64,000 nucleotides of DNA from an uncultured Rhizobium sp. Lineage in GTDB: Bacteria; Pseudomonadota; Alphaproteobacteria; Rhizobiales; Rhizobiaceae. This document shows, piece after piece, positions 15,773-24,307 of the stretch. The translations under genes and the position numbers were made by a program. The DNA is taken from positions 90,094 to 154,093 of the forward strand of contig CAMFIF010000011.1 in assembly GCA_945952415.1 (NCBI GenBank). The letters are read 5' to 3'. Below the pieces are notes generated by a model. That model did not search any database and was not told where the DNA came from. It saw nothing but the letters and a program-made list of their open reading frames with translations. The first letter of the stretch is position 1; every line of letters begins with the position of its first letter.

Positions 15773-16584
15773 TGGACGCGCCGCTGATCGATATCCGCAA
15801 TCTCACCGTCGATTACCTTCTCGACAAGGGCGCGTTTACCGCCGTCAACAATGTGAGCTTTTCCATCGGCCGGGGCGAAATCTTCGGCCTTGCCGGGGAA
15901 AGCGGCTGCGGCAAGAGCACGATTGCCTATGCCATCACCCGCCTTTCCAAGGCGCCCGCCTGGGTGTCGGGCGGAGAAATCCTCTTCGACGGCGTCGATC
16001 TGCTGCAGATGCCGGAGGCAAAACTCCGCGACATCCGCTGGACGCGGATCGGCATGGTCTTCCAGAGCGCCATGAATTCGCTCAACCCGCTGATGCGGGT
16101 GAAGGACCAGTTCCATGACGTCCTCAACCGCCATGAAGGTTTCAGCCGCGAACAGTCGCTTGCCCGCGGGGAGGAGATGTTCCGCCTCGTCGGCATCGCG
16201 CCCGGCCGCATCCACGACTATCCGCACCAGTTTTCCGGCGGCATGCGCCAGCGCATCGTCATCGCCATCTGCCTGGCGCTGAAACCCGATCTCATCATCA
16301 TGGACGAGCCGACCACCGCGCTCGACGTGGTCGTGCAGCGCGAGATCATGGAACAGGTGCTGGACCTGCAGGCGCAATACGGATTTTCGGTGCTGTTCAT
16401 CACCCATGACCTGCACCTCATGTCGCAGACCTGCCACCGGATCGGCGTGATGCTGAAGGGACAGCTGGTCGAAGTGGGCGACGTGAGCCAGGTGAGCCGC
16501 GCGCCTGCCCATGCCTATACCCGCCAGCTCTGGGACGCGATCCCGCATCTGCCCGCAACCGCAAGACAGGGATGGTTCGCATGA
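15772..16584 (+). CDS. Peptide-type ABC transporter ATPase, DppD type (short)
   Basis: 270-residue cytoplasmic ATPase with Walker A GESGCGKST near residue 40, signature FSGGMRQRI near 155, Walker B DLIIMDEPTTALD and the switch His in FITHDL. It ends soon after SRAPAHAYTRQLWDAIPH, so the roughly 50-residue C-terminal oligopeptide-transporter domain of most DppD/OppD proteins is missing. The start codon overlaps the preceding permease stop and its stop overlaps the next ATPase start (ATGA). Confidence 0.9.
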   Translation: MDAPLIDIRNLTVDYLLDKGAFTAVNNVSFSIGRGEIFGLAGESGCGKSTIAYAITRLSKAPAWVSGGEILFDGVDLLQMPEAKLRDIRWTRIGMVFQSAMNSLNPLMRVKDQFHDVLNRHEGFSREQSLARGEEMFRLVGIAPGRIHDYPHQFSGGMRQRIVIAICLALKPDLIIMDEPTTALDVVVQREIMEQVLDLQAQYGFSVLFITHDLHLMSQTCHRIGVMLKGQLVEVGDVSQVSRAPAHAYTRQLWDAIPHLPATARQGWFA

Positions 16585-17525
16585 CCCAAGACCCCTTGGC
16601 ACGCCAGAAGGGCGAAAGGCCCATCATCGCACTCGACCGCGTGGAGCGCCGCTTCGGCGCGGTGGAGGCGCTGCGCGGCATTTCGATCGCGCTGCACCCC
16701 GGCCGTGCGCTTGCCCTCGTCGGCGAAAGCGGCTGCGGCAAGACCACCTGCGCCCGCATCATCGCCCGCATGGACCATCCGAGCGAGGGGCGCCTGCTCT
16801 ATCGCGGCGAGGACCGGACCGCCGCCGGCAGCGCGAGCGCCGAAAGGGCCTACCGCCGCGACGTGCAGATGGTCTTCCAGGACCCCTTCTCCTCGCTCAA
16901 TCCCGTCTATTCCATCGACCACCATCTGACCCGGCCGCTCCTCCTCAACGGACATGCCCCTACCCGGGGGGAGGCCGCCGGGGCCGTGGAGGCGCTGCTT
17001 GCCGATGTTGGGCTCGATCCGGCGGTGACCCGCCGGAAGTTCCCCCACGAGCTCTCCGGCGGGCAGCGCCAGCGCGTCAACATTGCCCGGGCGCTGGCCG
17101 TGCGCCCGGCGGTGCTTGTCGCGGACGAGCCGACCTCCATGCTCGATGTCTCGATCCGGCTGGGCATTCTGGAGCTTCTCGCGCGCATCAAGAAGGAGCG
17201 GGATCTGGCGCTGCTCTACATCACCCATGACATCGCCACCGCCGCCCATGTGGCGGAGGAAATGGTGGTGATGTTTGCCGGCCAGATGGTGGAATGGGGC
17301 GATACGCGGGCGATCCTTGCCGATCCCCGCCATCCCTATACGCGGCTTCTGCTTTCGGCCGTTCCCGATGGCGAGCGGCCGCTTCGGCGGGGCGACAGCA
17401 CCCGCTTCCTGAAGATCGCCGACGAGGTGCGCAGCCTTTCCCGCCCCCGCGCCGAGCGGGTGGAGCAGGTGGGCGCGAACCATTTCATCCGCCCGCCGGC
17501 CGAGGCCGTGCCGGCGGCAGCCTGA
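16581..17525 (+). CDS. Peptide-type ABC transporter ATPase, DppF type
   Basis: 314-residue ATPase partner of the DppD-type protein: Walker A GESGCGKTT, signature LSGGQRQRVN, Walker B VLVADEPTSMLD and the HPYTRLLLSAVP start of the C-terminal oligopeptide-transporter domain. I choose the ATG at 16581, which forms ATGA with the upstream stop and has AGGGA 8 bases before it, over the ATG nine bases earlier. Last subunit of the importer; a GNAT gene follows after 13 bases. Confidence 0.9.
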   Translation: MTQDPLARQKGERPIIALDRVERRFGAVEALRGISIALHPGRALALVGESGCGKTTCARIIARMDHPSEGRLLYRGEDRTAAGSASAERAYRRDVQMVFQDPFSSLNPVYSIDHHLTRPLLLNGHAPTRGEAAGAVEALLADVGLDPAVTRRKFPHELSGGQRQRVNIARALAVRPAVLVADEPTSMLDVSIRLGILELLARIKKERDLALLYITHDIATAAHVAEEMVVMFAGQMVEWGDTRAILADPRHPYTRLLLSAVPDGERPLRRGDSTRFLKIADEVRSLSRPRAERVEQVGANHFIRPPAEAVPAAA

Positions 17526-17538
17526 AAGGAAGAGACCC

Positions 17539-18009
17539 TTGGATTACCTCGTCAATCTCTCGACGCTGGCCGATGATGCGGCTCTTGCTGCTCGCATGCG
17601 GGATCAGGGCATCGACATCCGCCGTCCGCTCGCGCCCGAAGCACGGCTCGTCACCCGCTGGATCGCCGACCACTTCGGCGAAGGCTGGGCGAGCGAGATG
17701 GCCGTTTCGCTGTCCCGCCAGCCGGTGGCCGCCTTCATCGCGACACGGGGGCAGGACCTTGTTGGCTTCTCCTGCCATGAATCCATCGCCCGCGGCTTCT
17801 TCGGCCCGACCGGAGTGGCCGAAAGTGCCCGCGGCGCCGGTATCGGCCATGCACTGCTTCTGGCCAGCCTCCTCGACCTCAAGGCCATGGGCTATGCCTA
17901 TGCGGTGATCGGCGATGTCGGCCCTTCCGCCTTTTACGAGAAGACCGTGGGGGCGATGCCGATCCCCGGTTCGGAAAACGGCATCTACCGGGGCATGCTG
18001 CGGGTCTGA
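17539..18009 (+). CDS. GNAT-family N-acetyltransferase
   Basis: 156-residue cytoplasmic acetyltransferase. The acetyl-CoA-binding motif ARGAGIGHALLLASLLDLK lies near residues 95-115, and the segment after it (GYAYAVIGDVGPSAFYEKTVGA) is the usual last strand and helix. The start is a TTG at 17539 with AAGGAAGAG upstream; no better start is visible. It lies 13 bases after the importer ATPase gene and is probably co-transcribed, so it may acetylate the imported compound or one of its products. Substrate unknown. Confidence 0.85.
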   Translation: MDYLVNLSTLADDAALAARMRDQGIDIRRPLAPEARLVTRWIADHFGEGWASEMAVSLSRQPVAAFIATRGQDLVGFSCHESIARGFFGPTGVAESARGAGIGHALLLASLLDLKAMGYAYAVIGDVGPSAFYEKTVGAMPIPGSENGIYRGMLRV

Positions 18010-18075
18010 GATCAGGCGGACTTGCTGCTGCGCAGCCTCCGCCTCCTGGAACTCTGCGCCGGAAGGGGATGTTCC

Positions 18076-19494
18076 CTACTGGCTGAGCCGCGGCGTGGCC
18101 TCGCCGATGCTCTTGTCGAGAAGCGTCAGCAGAGCCTTCTTGATATCGTCGGGTGCTGCCGCGGACTGGAAGAGATCCGGAGAGGAGGCACAGGCGGCCA
18201 ACGCCCTGGGCAGGAAGGCCGCCCGGGTCATGCTGGGCGGCGAGGGCATCACACCGCGCCAGGTCTCCTTGTATTCGGAAGAGGCCATGGTATCGCCAAG
18301 TGTTGAGTCATAGAACATGTTGCCGCGAAGCGTCGTGTATTCCGTAAAGAGGACGGCGAATTTGGCCCCGAGATTCTTGACCGGAGTGCACCAGGCCGGA
18401 TTGAGAGGCGTTATGCGGTCCGGTCGCCCAAAGACCCAATCGACGTTGGATTGCATACCGTCGGTAATCAGGATGACGGCTTTCTTCGGCTTGCTCGGAG
18501 ACGTGCCGTCGCCTGCCGCGCTCATCTGGTTCGGAAGCTTCGCAAGGGCGCGGAAATCGCTTGTATCGTAGCTGCTTGCCGAGGTCAGCAGGGGATTGGT
18601 GGATAGCTCGGTCCGAATGGTGCGCGTGTCGGATGTGGGGCCAATGATGCGGCGAATGCCGTTTTCGATCGGATACTCATCCTGCTGGCCCGACCAGAGG
18701 GACCAGTACAGTCCCCAGGCATCCGCATCATGGCCGATCGTATAAATATTGATCTTGATCATGCGATGGAAAGGATCCAGCGTATCGATCTGGTCCATGA
18801 GACCGGAAACCGCCTGGGCCTGGACGTCCGCCCGCAGAAGCACTTTCTGGGCGCGGGCGAAATCATAGGCCGTATTATAGCGCACCCCCTGGTATGTTCC
18901 GTAATATTTCGGGTCATGGCAGGCAAAGACGCAGGTCGACGTGTCGCCGAAGCTGAAGTCCGACGTCAGGGGAAGCGCCTGCATTTTTGTCTGGTCCGCG
19001 GGCGTCGCCGCCAGCAACATCGAGGCGGACTTGTCGAGAATGATACTGAGCTCATAATATTGATTGAGCTCGAATCCGGCCGTCGCATCGGCGTTAGCCC
19101 GGAGCGTGGTCGCGCCGATACCGAAGATGCTGCCGAAATAGGGAGCCGCCGATGCGGTCACATCGAGCGAAAGGGTGCTCGTCGATTTCTGGCTGACGCT
19201 CAAGGTGCCGAACGTATAAAGATCGGTCAATGCCGCCTGCGCCCGCATGGTCTTCATGGCATCCGCCATGGCCTTCATCCGATCACCCGCCGCGAGCGGC
19301 TGCAGGGCGCTGACGGCCGCCGCGTCGAGATCCTTCTGCAATCTCTCGCGCGCCGCGCTGAGGACCGAATAATCGATCGCCATCGCGGTCGCTCCGATGA
19401 GGGGAACCATCATCAGCAGCGTCGCAACGGAGAAATTGCCCTTTTTGTCAGACATCATTCTGCTTACAAGGGAAACAAGGCCCACGGGATACAC
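18076..19494 (-). CDS. TadG-like pilus-assembly protein with VWA-type domain
   Basis: 472-residue membrane-anchored protein. The N-terminus (DKKGNFSVATLLMMVPLIGA, then AMAIDYS) is the TadE/TadG pseudopilin-like segment; the rest carries a von Willebrand A-like fold with ELSIILDKSASM (DxSxS MIDAS-type motif) and KAVILITDGMQ. Proteins of this type belong to Flp/Tad pili or act alone at the cell surface. Four cysteines occur in two short regions. The GTG at 19494 and the ATG pair at 19458/19455 are all possible starts; none has a strong ribosome-binding site. No other tad genes are in the window. Confidence 0.82.
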   Translation of the reverse strand: MYPVGLVSLVSRMMSDKKGNFSVATLLMMVPLIGATAMAIDYSVLSAARERLQKDLDAAAVSALQPLAAGDRMKAMADAMKTMRAQAALTDLYTFGTLSVSQKSTSTLSLDVTASAAPYFGSIFGIGATTLRANADATAGFELNQYYELSIILDKSASMLLAATPADQTKMQALPLTSDFSFGDTSTCVFACHDPKYYGTYQGVRYNTAYDFARAQKVLLRADVQAQAVSGLMDQIDTLDPFHRMIKINIYTIGHDADAWGLYWSLWSGQQDEYPIENGIRRIIGPTSDTRTIRTELSTNPLLTSASSYDTSDFRALAKLPNQMSAAGDGTSPSKPKKAVILITDGMQSNVDWVFGRPDRITPLNPAWCTPVKNLGAKFAVLFTEYTTLRGNMFYDSTLGDTMASSEYKETWRGVMPSPPSMTRAAFLPRALAACASSPDLFQSAAAPDDIKKALLTLLDKSIGEATPRLSQ

Positions 19495-19691
19495 CTTAAA
19501 AAGCCGTTAAATACGTATTTCCTGATATGCTCATTTTCTTAATAGAAGTTTACTGCGAGCCGGCAGAACCGCTCGTACGGCATATTTCATTCGTGTTTTC
19601 GAATATTTTTATTTTCATGTTTTTTTAGGGAAAGTCGGATAGGACTGTGATCGCCCAGAATGTCGCTCGCGCCGAAAGGAGGAGATCGATC

Positions 19692-19952
19692 ATGAACGGA
19701 ACCGAGCAAAACCGCCGCGCCCATGCACGAACCAAGGCCCTCAAGGGCGCGCGCATCATTTTCAACCAGCGCCAGAGCGCCATGAACTGCACGGTGCGAA
19801 ACCTGTCGAAGGGCGGCGTGAAGATCGTGCTGGATACGCCCGCCCCCCTGCCCGACCAGTTCGACCTGCGGCTTGCCGACGGCACAGAGTATCACTGCAC
19901 GGTGCGCTGGCGCGGGGGGACAGAGTTGGGGCTGGAATTCACGCCCGCCTGA
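19692..19952 (+). CDS. PilZ-domain protein
   Basis: 86-residue cytoplasmic protein made of a single PilZ domain. RRAHART near residue 7 is the RxxxR c-di-GMP binding motif and VRNLSKGGVKI is the (D/N)xSxxG motif, so c-di-GMP binding is likely. The ATG at 19692 has AAAGGAGGAGATCGATC upstream. It stands alone between an AT-rich intergenic region and the ribA terminator. A diguanylate cyclase is encoded 4.4 kb downstream but nothing ties them directly. Confidence 0.88.
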   Translation: MNGTEQNRRAHARTKALKGARIIFNQRQSAMNCTVRNLSKGGVKIVLDTPAPLPDQFDLRLADGTEYHCTVRWRGGTELGLEFTPA

Positions 19953-19969
19953 ACCGCCTTTTCTTTCAG

Positions 19970-20006
19970 CCAAAAGAAAACCCGGGGGCGCCTGGCCCTC
20001 CGGGTT
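19970..20006 (-). terminator. Terminator of the GTP cyclohydrolase II gene
   Basis: On the minus strand AACCCGG pairs with CCGGGTT around a 14-base GC-rich loop and is followed by TTCTTTTGG. It lies 27 bases after the stop of the leftward gene. Confidence 0.6.
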
Positions 20007-20033
20007 CCGTCGCTTGTCCTGACCGGCTGGGGA

Positions 20034-21167
20034 TCAGGCCAGATTGCGGGACAGCCAGCCGTCGGATGCGGTCTGGAGTTCGGCGAGATCCAGCATATGC
20101 CCGGCGCGAACGGTCTTGGTCTTCAGATAATTGGCATTTTCGGCGGTCACGCGGCCCTTGACGGGCTCGCGCGCGTCCACCGTAATGCCGCCTGCCCTAA
20201 GCGCCGCAATCTTGGTGGGATTGTTGGTGTAGACCGCGACATCGGCGATGCCGAGCAGCTTCAGCATGGCGATTGCCGCCTCATAGCGGCGGTGATCCTC
20301 GGCAAGGCCGAGTTCCGCATCCGCATCGATCGTGTCGAGGCCGCGGTGCTGATAGCCATAGGCGCGCATCTTCGCCCCGATGCCCGTGCCGCGCCCTTCC
20401 TGATCGAGATAGAGAAGCACGCCGCCGCCGGCCCGCTTCAGGCTCTTCAGCCCGTTGCGCAGCTGGTCGCCGCAATCGCATTTCAGCGAGCCGCAGAGAT
20501 CGCCGGTGATGCAGGAGGAATGGATGCGGATCGGCACCGGCCGCGTAAGATCCGGCTCGCCGACGATGATCGCCACCTGGTCCTTCTGCGAGAGACCGCC
20601 GCGGAAGACGGCGAATTCAGCGGTGCCCAGACCCGTGAGCGGCACGGGCGTGCGCACCACCAGCTCGAAGCGCTGGCGGGCCGCCTGGCTTTCGCGGATA
20701 CGGCCGGCGTCCAACACCGCGCAGGCGGCGAAGCGCCCAGCATAATCGGTCACGTCGGCATGGATCATGGCCGGCAGCAGAAGCGCGAGCCTGGCAAGCT
20801 CCGCCGACAGGCTGACCAGCGGATCGGCCGGCTGCCAGAGCGCCGGCGCTTCCGCGCCGAGCTGATAGGACAGGCGGGACGCCGTATCGAAGGGGACACC
20901 GGAGAGCGGCACCGCCACATCCCCCGCATCCCGGATGCCGAGACGCGCCGCGCGCGGGGCCGTCAGAAGCAGGGCATGACGGTCGCCGGTGGCATGGGCG
21001 AACTGTTCGTAGACGCCGGGGGCCACGCAATCGAGCGAGAGCACCGCCAGCCGGCGGTCGCCCTCGGCAAGCAGGACCGGCCGGCCGTGACGGAGTTCGG
21101 AGACGGCACGCTCCACTTCCACTGCGGGATCGATACCCGCAAAATCAAAACCACTATGGAAAGACAT
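20034..21167 (-). CDS. ribA: GTP cyclohydrolase II with degenerate RibB-like N-terminal domain
   Basis: 377-residue enzyme for the first step of riboflavin synthesis, opening the GTP ring to give the diaminopyrimidine. The C-terminal half carries the zinc site SSCITGDLCGSLKCDCGDQL, the QEGRGTGIGAKMRAY motif and YTNNPTKIAAL. The N-terminal 170 residues have the layout of DHBP synthase, but its acidic catalytic DDEDRE motif is replaced by LLAEGDRRLAV, so that activity is probably absent. The ATG at 21167 has GAGGGAG at the right distance; a GTG six bases earlier does not. Encoded near a RibD-reductase-like gene. Confidence 0.88.
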   Translation of the reverse strand: MSFHSGFDFAGIDPAVEVERAVSELRHGRPVLLAEGDRRLAVLSLDCVAPGVYEQFAHATGDRHALLLTAPRAARLGIRDAGDVAVPLSGVPFDTASRLSYQLGAEAPALWQPADPLVSLSAELARLALLLPAMIHADVTDYAGRFAACAVLDAGRIRESQAARQRFELVVRTPVPLTGLGTAEFAVFRGGLSQKDQVAIIVGEPDLTRPVPIRIHSSCITGDLCGSLKCDCGDQLRNGLKSLKRAGGGVLLYLDQEGRGTGIGAKMRAYGYQHRGLDTIDADAELGLAEDHRRYEAAIAMLKLLGIADVAVYTNNPTKIAALRAGGITVDAREPVKGRVTAENANYLKTKTVRAGHMLDLAELQTASDGWLSRNLA

Positions 21168-21320
21168 GGGCACTCCCTCGTGCCGGCCCGCGAGCCGGAA
21201 TTGTCATTCTTCAATTCTGATATAGGGCGCTTCGCTAGGGTGTTGAGGGGTCACCTTCTAAAATTCCCGTGAGCGCTGCTGACAGAATGCCGCAGGCAGA
21301 CCGGGAAGGCGTCTCCCGTT

Positions 21321-22124
21321 TCAGCAGGTTTCCGCCGCCCGAAGCATGGGCGCTGCGGCCTCCTGCGCAGCAGGGCGAAGCGCGCAGTCGAAGAGCACGT
21401 CGCTGCCGAGCGCATAGACCTCCGCCGGCGGGCGAAGCGCGGAGGAGAGACGGTCGATCGGGGGCAGGGAAATGCCGGGCCGTCCCGAGCCGATTATGAG
21501 AGGCGCGATCGCCACATGCAGCCGGTCGACCAGACCGCGCCCGATGAAGCGGGCGATGGTGCGGGCACCCCCCTCCACCAGCACCCGGTCGAGCCCGCGG
21601 GCGGAGAGCCGGTCGAGAATGTCGAGCGGATCGAGCCCGCCGGCGCTGGCGGGAACCTCCACCACCTCCGCCTGGCCATAGGTGCGGTGCGGCCCGCCCT
21701 CTGCCCGGAAGACGAGAACCGGCGCGCCGCCATCATGAAAGAGTGTCTCGGTACCGTCGAGTTCGCCGCGGCAGTCGATCACCACGCGGACGGGATTTGG
21801 TCCCTCGACCTCCCGCACCGAAAGACGCGGATTGTCCGTCGCGACCGTGCCGGAACCGACGATGACCGCATCCACCAGCGCGCGGCACCGGTGCAGATGG
21901 CGCAGGCCCTCCGGCCCGGATATATCCCGCGCATCGCCGGAAATGGTCGCGACCCGGCCATCGAGCGACTGGCCGACCTGGGCAATCACAAAACGGCCGC
22001 CTGCCCCCGCCAGCGGCCCATAGAGCCGCAGAGCCGCGGAAGAGCCCGCCTCGACCGGCCGCCGGGCGGCCCGCGCCTGCAGCAGGCTCAGCCAGGTTTC
22101 GCCGGACATGGTCATGATATGCAT
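21321..22124 (-). CDS. RibD C-terminal (pyrimidine reductase/DHFR-like) family protein
   Basis: 267-residue protein whose core (residues about 45-250) matches the RibD C-terminal reductase domain: FVIAQVGQSLDGRVATISGDARDISG, then DAVIVGSGTVATDNPRLSVRE and the terminal VLVEGGARTIARFIGRGLVD. It would reduce the ribosylamino-pyrimidine with NADPH in riboflavin synthesis; the deaminase half of full RibD is absent. The ATG at 22124 follows AGGGGGGTACACC. It shares orientation with ribA, 150 bases upstream, and may share its promoter. Confidence 0.85.
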   Translation of the reverse strand: MHIMTMSGETWLSLLQARAARRPVEAGSSAALRLYGPLAGAGGRFVIAQVGQSLDGRVATISGDARDISGPEGLRHLHRCRALVDAVIVGSGTVATDNPRLSVREVEGPNPVRVVIDCRGELDGTETLFHDGGAPVLVFRAEGGPHRTYGQAEVVEVPASAGGLDPLDILDRLSARGLDRVLVEGGARTIARFIGRGLVDRLHVAIAPLIIGSGRPGISLPPIDRLSSALRPPAEVYALGSDVLFDCALRPAAQEAAAPMLRAAETC

Positions 22125-22253
22125 GGTGTACCCCCCTGAAGCGGCAAGGCAGGGCATGGCCCGCTTCGCCATTCTCGGGAAATAGGTAGGCGCCTCAGGC
22201 CGCTTCGCCATAGCGGCCCGCATTTTTTCCCGCAGGCCGCGGGAACCGAAGTT

Positions 22254-23270
22254 TCAGAAGCGAATGAGCGCTTTCACCGCGCGCCGCTCGTCCATGGCGC
22301 GATACCCCTCCGCCACGTCTTCCAGACCGATTTCGAGATCGAAGACGCGGCCAGGATTGATCGTGCCTTTCAGGATCAGATCGATCAGGTGGGGCAGGTA
22401 GCGCCGCACGGGGGCAGGCCCGCCGAGCAGGTTTTTCTGGGCGAAGAACAGCATCTGCCCGTCCAGCGTCACCCCATGGGGTACCCCGACGAAGCCGATG
22501 GACCCGCCGGGGCGGGCGGCATTGACGGCCTGCATCATGGATTCCTGCGTGCCCACGCATTCGAGCACGGAATCGGCCCCGATGCCGCCGGTGAGCGCCC
22601 GGATCTCGGCCACGCCCTCATCGCCGCGCGCAGTGACGATATCGGTTGCCCCGAATTCCAGCGCCAGTTCCTGCCGCGCCTTGTGGCGGCTCATGGCGAT
22701 GATGCGTTCGGCACCCATCTGCCGGGCGGAAAGCACGCCCATGAGGCCCACCGCCCCGTCGCCGACGACCACGGCGGTGCAACCCGGCGTCACCCGGGCG
22801 GCATCGGCCGCGTACCATCCCGTGCCGAGCACGTCGGAGGCTGCAAGCAGGCTGGGAATGAGCGCTTCCGGCGGCGGGCTTTCGGTTGCCACCAGCGTGC
22901 CATCGGCAAGGGGCACCCGGGCATAGGGGGCCTGCGCGCCCGACATGAATTCGCGGTGCTCGCAGGAGGACTGGAAGCCGTTCCTGCAATGGGGGCAGGT
23001 GTTGTCGGAAATGCAGAAGGAACCGACAACGAACTGGCCGGGGCGGATCGTCTGAACCGCGCTGCCCACCTCCACCACCACGCCGCAATATTCATGGCCC
23101 ATGGCGGCCGGGCCCTTCATCGCCTGGAGGCCACGATAGGGCCAGAGATCCGAGCCGCAGACGCAGGAGGCGGACAGCTTGATGATGGCATCGGTGGGTT
23201 TTTCGATTTTCGGCTGCGCCACTTCCTCGCAGCGGATATTGCCGGGTCCATGAAGTATGGTTGCGCGCAT
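22254..23270 (-). CDS. Zinc-dependent alcohol dehydrogenase family protein
   Basis: 338-residue medium-chain dehydrogenase. Catalytic zinc ligands are visible in CVCGSDLWPY and GHEYCG, a structural-zinc lobe with NTCPHCRNGFQSSCEH follows near residue 95-110, and the Rossmann fold starts at VVVGDGAVGLMGVLSARQMGA. The ATG follows AAGGAGTGACCC. It oxidises or reduces an unknown alcohol/aldehyde with NAD(P). The divergent LysR regulator 135 bases away is the likely activator. Confidence 0.88.
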   Translation of the reverse strand: MRATILHGPGNIRCEEVAQPKIEKPTDAIIKLSASCVCGSDLWPYRGLQAMKGPAAMGHEYCGVVVEVGSAVQTIRPGQFVVGSFCISDNTCPHCRNGFQSSCEHREFMSGAQAPYARVPLADGTLVATESPPPEALIPSLLAASDVLGTGWYAADAARVTPGCTAVVVGDGAVGLMGVLSARQMGAERIIAMSRHKARQELALEFGATDIVTARGDEGVAEIRALTGGIGADSVLECVGTQESMMQAVNAARPGGSIGFVGVPHGVTLDGQMLFFAQKNLLGGPAPVRRYLPHLIDLILKGTINPGRVFDLEIGLEDVAEGYRAMDERRAVKALIRF

Positions 23271-23405
23271 GGGTCACTCCTTCGTGAGACGGGATGTGGA
23301 AGCAAAGATATAGCGCCTGGCGCGGGCCGCCATTAGACGGCAGGATTCGCTTGCACTTATCGACAGGAACGATCAATCATCGTCGTCTATCGAGCGGGGA
23401 GATGA

Positions 23406-24299
23406 ATGGCGCGCGAGAACTTCAACGAACTTCTGCTTTTTCTGGCGGTTGCAGAGGAAAGAAGCTTCACACGGGCCGCAGCGCGGCTCGGTATGGCGCA
23501 GTCCACCCTCAGCCATGCGGTGCGCCAGCTGGAGGAGCGGCTCGGTCTTCGCCTTCTCACCCGCACCACCCGCAGCGTGGCGACGACGGAGGCCGGGGAG
23601 CGCTTGCGCCTGTCCATGGGCCCGCGCATCCGCGAGATCGAGAGCGAGATCGAGGCGCTGACCGCCTATCGCGACCGGCCTGCCGGCACCGTCCGGATCA
23701 CGCTCTCCGATCACGCCATGGAAAGCGTGGTCTGGCCGCGGCTTGCGCCGGTTCTTCGGGCCTATCCGGAGATCCGCCTGGAGCTCAGCATCGACAACGG
23801 CTTTCGCAATATCGTCGAGGACGGGTTCGATGCGGGCATCCGGCTGGGCGAAAGCGTGGAAAAGGACATGGTGGCGGTGCGGATCGGGCCCGACTGGCGA
23901 CTGGTGGCGGTGGGGTCGCCGGCCTATTTTGCCGCGCGCGGCGTGCCCGAAAATCCCCATCGGCTGGTCGACCATCTCTGCATCAACCGGCGGCAGGCGC
24001 GCACCGGCGGGCTCTATGCCTGGGAGTTCGAGAAGGACGGCGAAGAGATGCGCGTGCGCGTCGAGGGGCAGCTGACGCTCAACGATTCGAAATCCATGGT
24101 GGCGGCGGCAATCGATGGCTATGGCATAGCCTATGTGCCGGAAAGCGAGGTGGCGGAGGCCGTGGCCACGGGACGCCTGCAGGTCGTGCTCAACGACTGG
24201 TCGCCGGCTTTTAGCGGCTACTACCTCTATTATCCGAGCCGCCGGCAGCAGCTTCCGGCCTTTTCGGTGCTGCTCGAGGCCCTGCGCCACAGGGGGTGA
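23406..24299 (+). CDS. LysR-family transcriptional regulator
   Basis: 297-residue regulator with an N-terminal helix-turn-helix (residues 4-60: FNELLLFLAVAEERSFTRAA, then AQSTLSHAVRQLEERLG) and a substrate-binding domain containing DAGIRLGESVEKDMVAVRIG and YPSRRQQLPAFSVLLEAL, typical of the PecT/DmlR-like branch. The ATG follows GCGGGGAGATGA. It is divergent from the alcohol dehydrogenase gene, which it probably controls; the gap holds a T-N11-A candidate but no striking dyad. Confidence 0.9.
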   Translation: MARENFNELLLFLAVAEERSFTRAAARLGMAQSTLSHAVRQLEERLGLRLLTRTTRSVATTEAGERLRLSMGPRIREIESEIEALTAYRDRPAGTVRITLSDHAMESVVWPRLAPVLRAYPEIRLELSIDNGFRNIVEDGFDAGIRLGESVEKDMVAVRIGPDWRLVAVGSPAYFAARGVPENPHRLVDHLCINRRQARTGGLYAWEFEKDGEEMRVRVEGQLTLNDSKSMVAAAIDGYGIAYVPESEVAEAVATGRLQVVLNDWSPAFSGYYLYYPSRRQQLPAFSVLLEALRHRG

Positions 24300-24307
24300 G
24301 CCCGCTC

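Noticed and set aside
21174..21320. Possible FMN (RFN) riboswitch upstream of ribA
   Set aside because: I compared the region with the conserved RFN blocks and did not find them; the region is also only 150 bp and contains no matching multi-stem fold.
22216..22245. Hairpin TTCCCGC/GCGGGAA near the alcohol dehydrogenase 3' end as a terminator
   Set aside because: For the leftward gene the stem is followed by an A-run, not a T-run, so it does not have the form of an intrinsic terminator in that direction.
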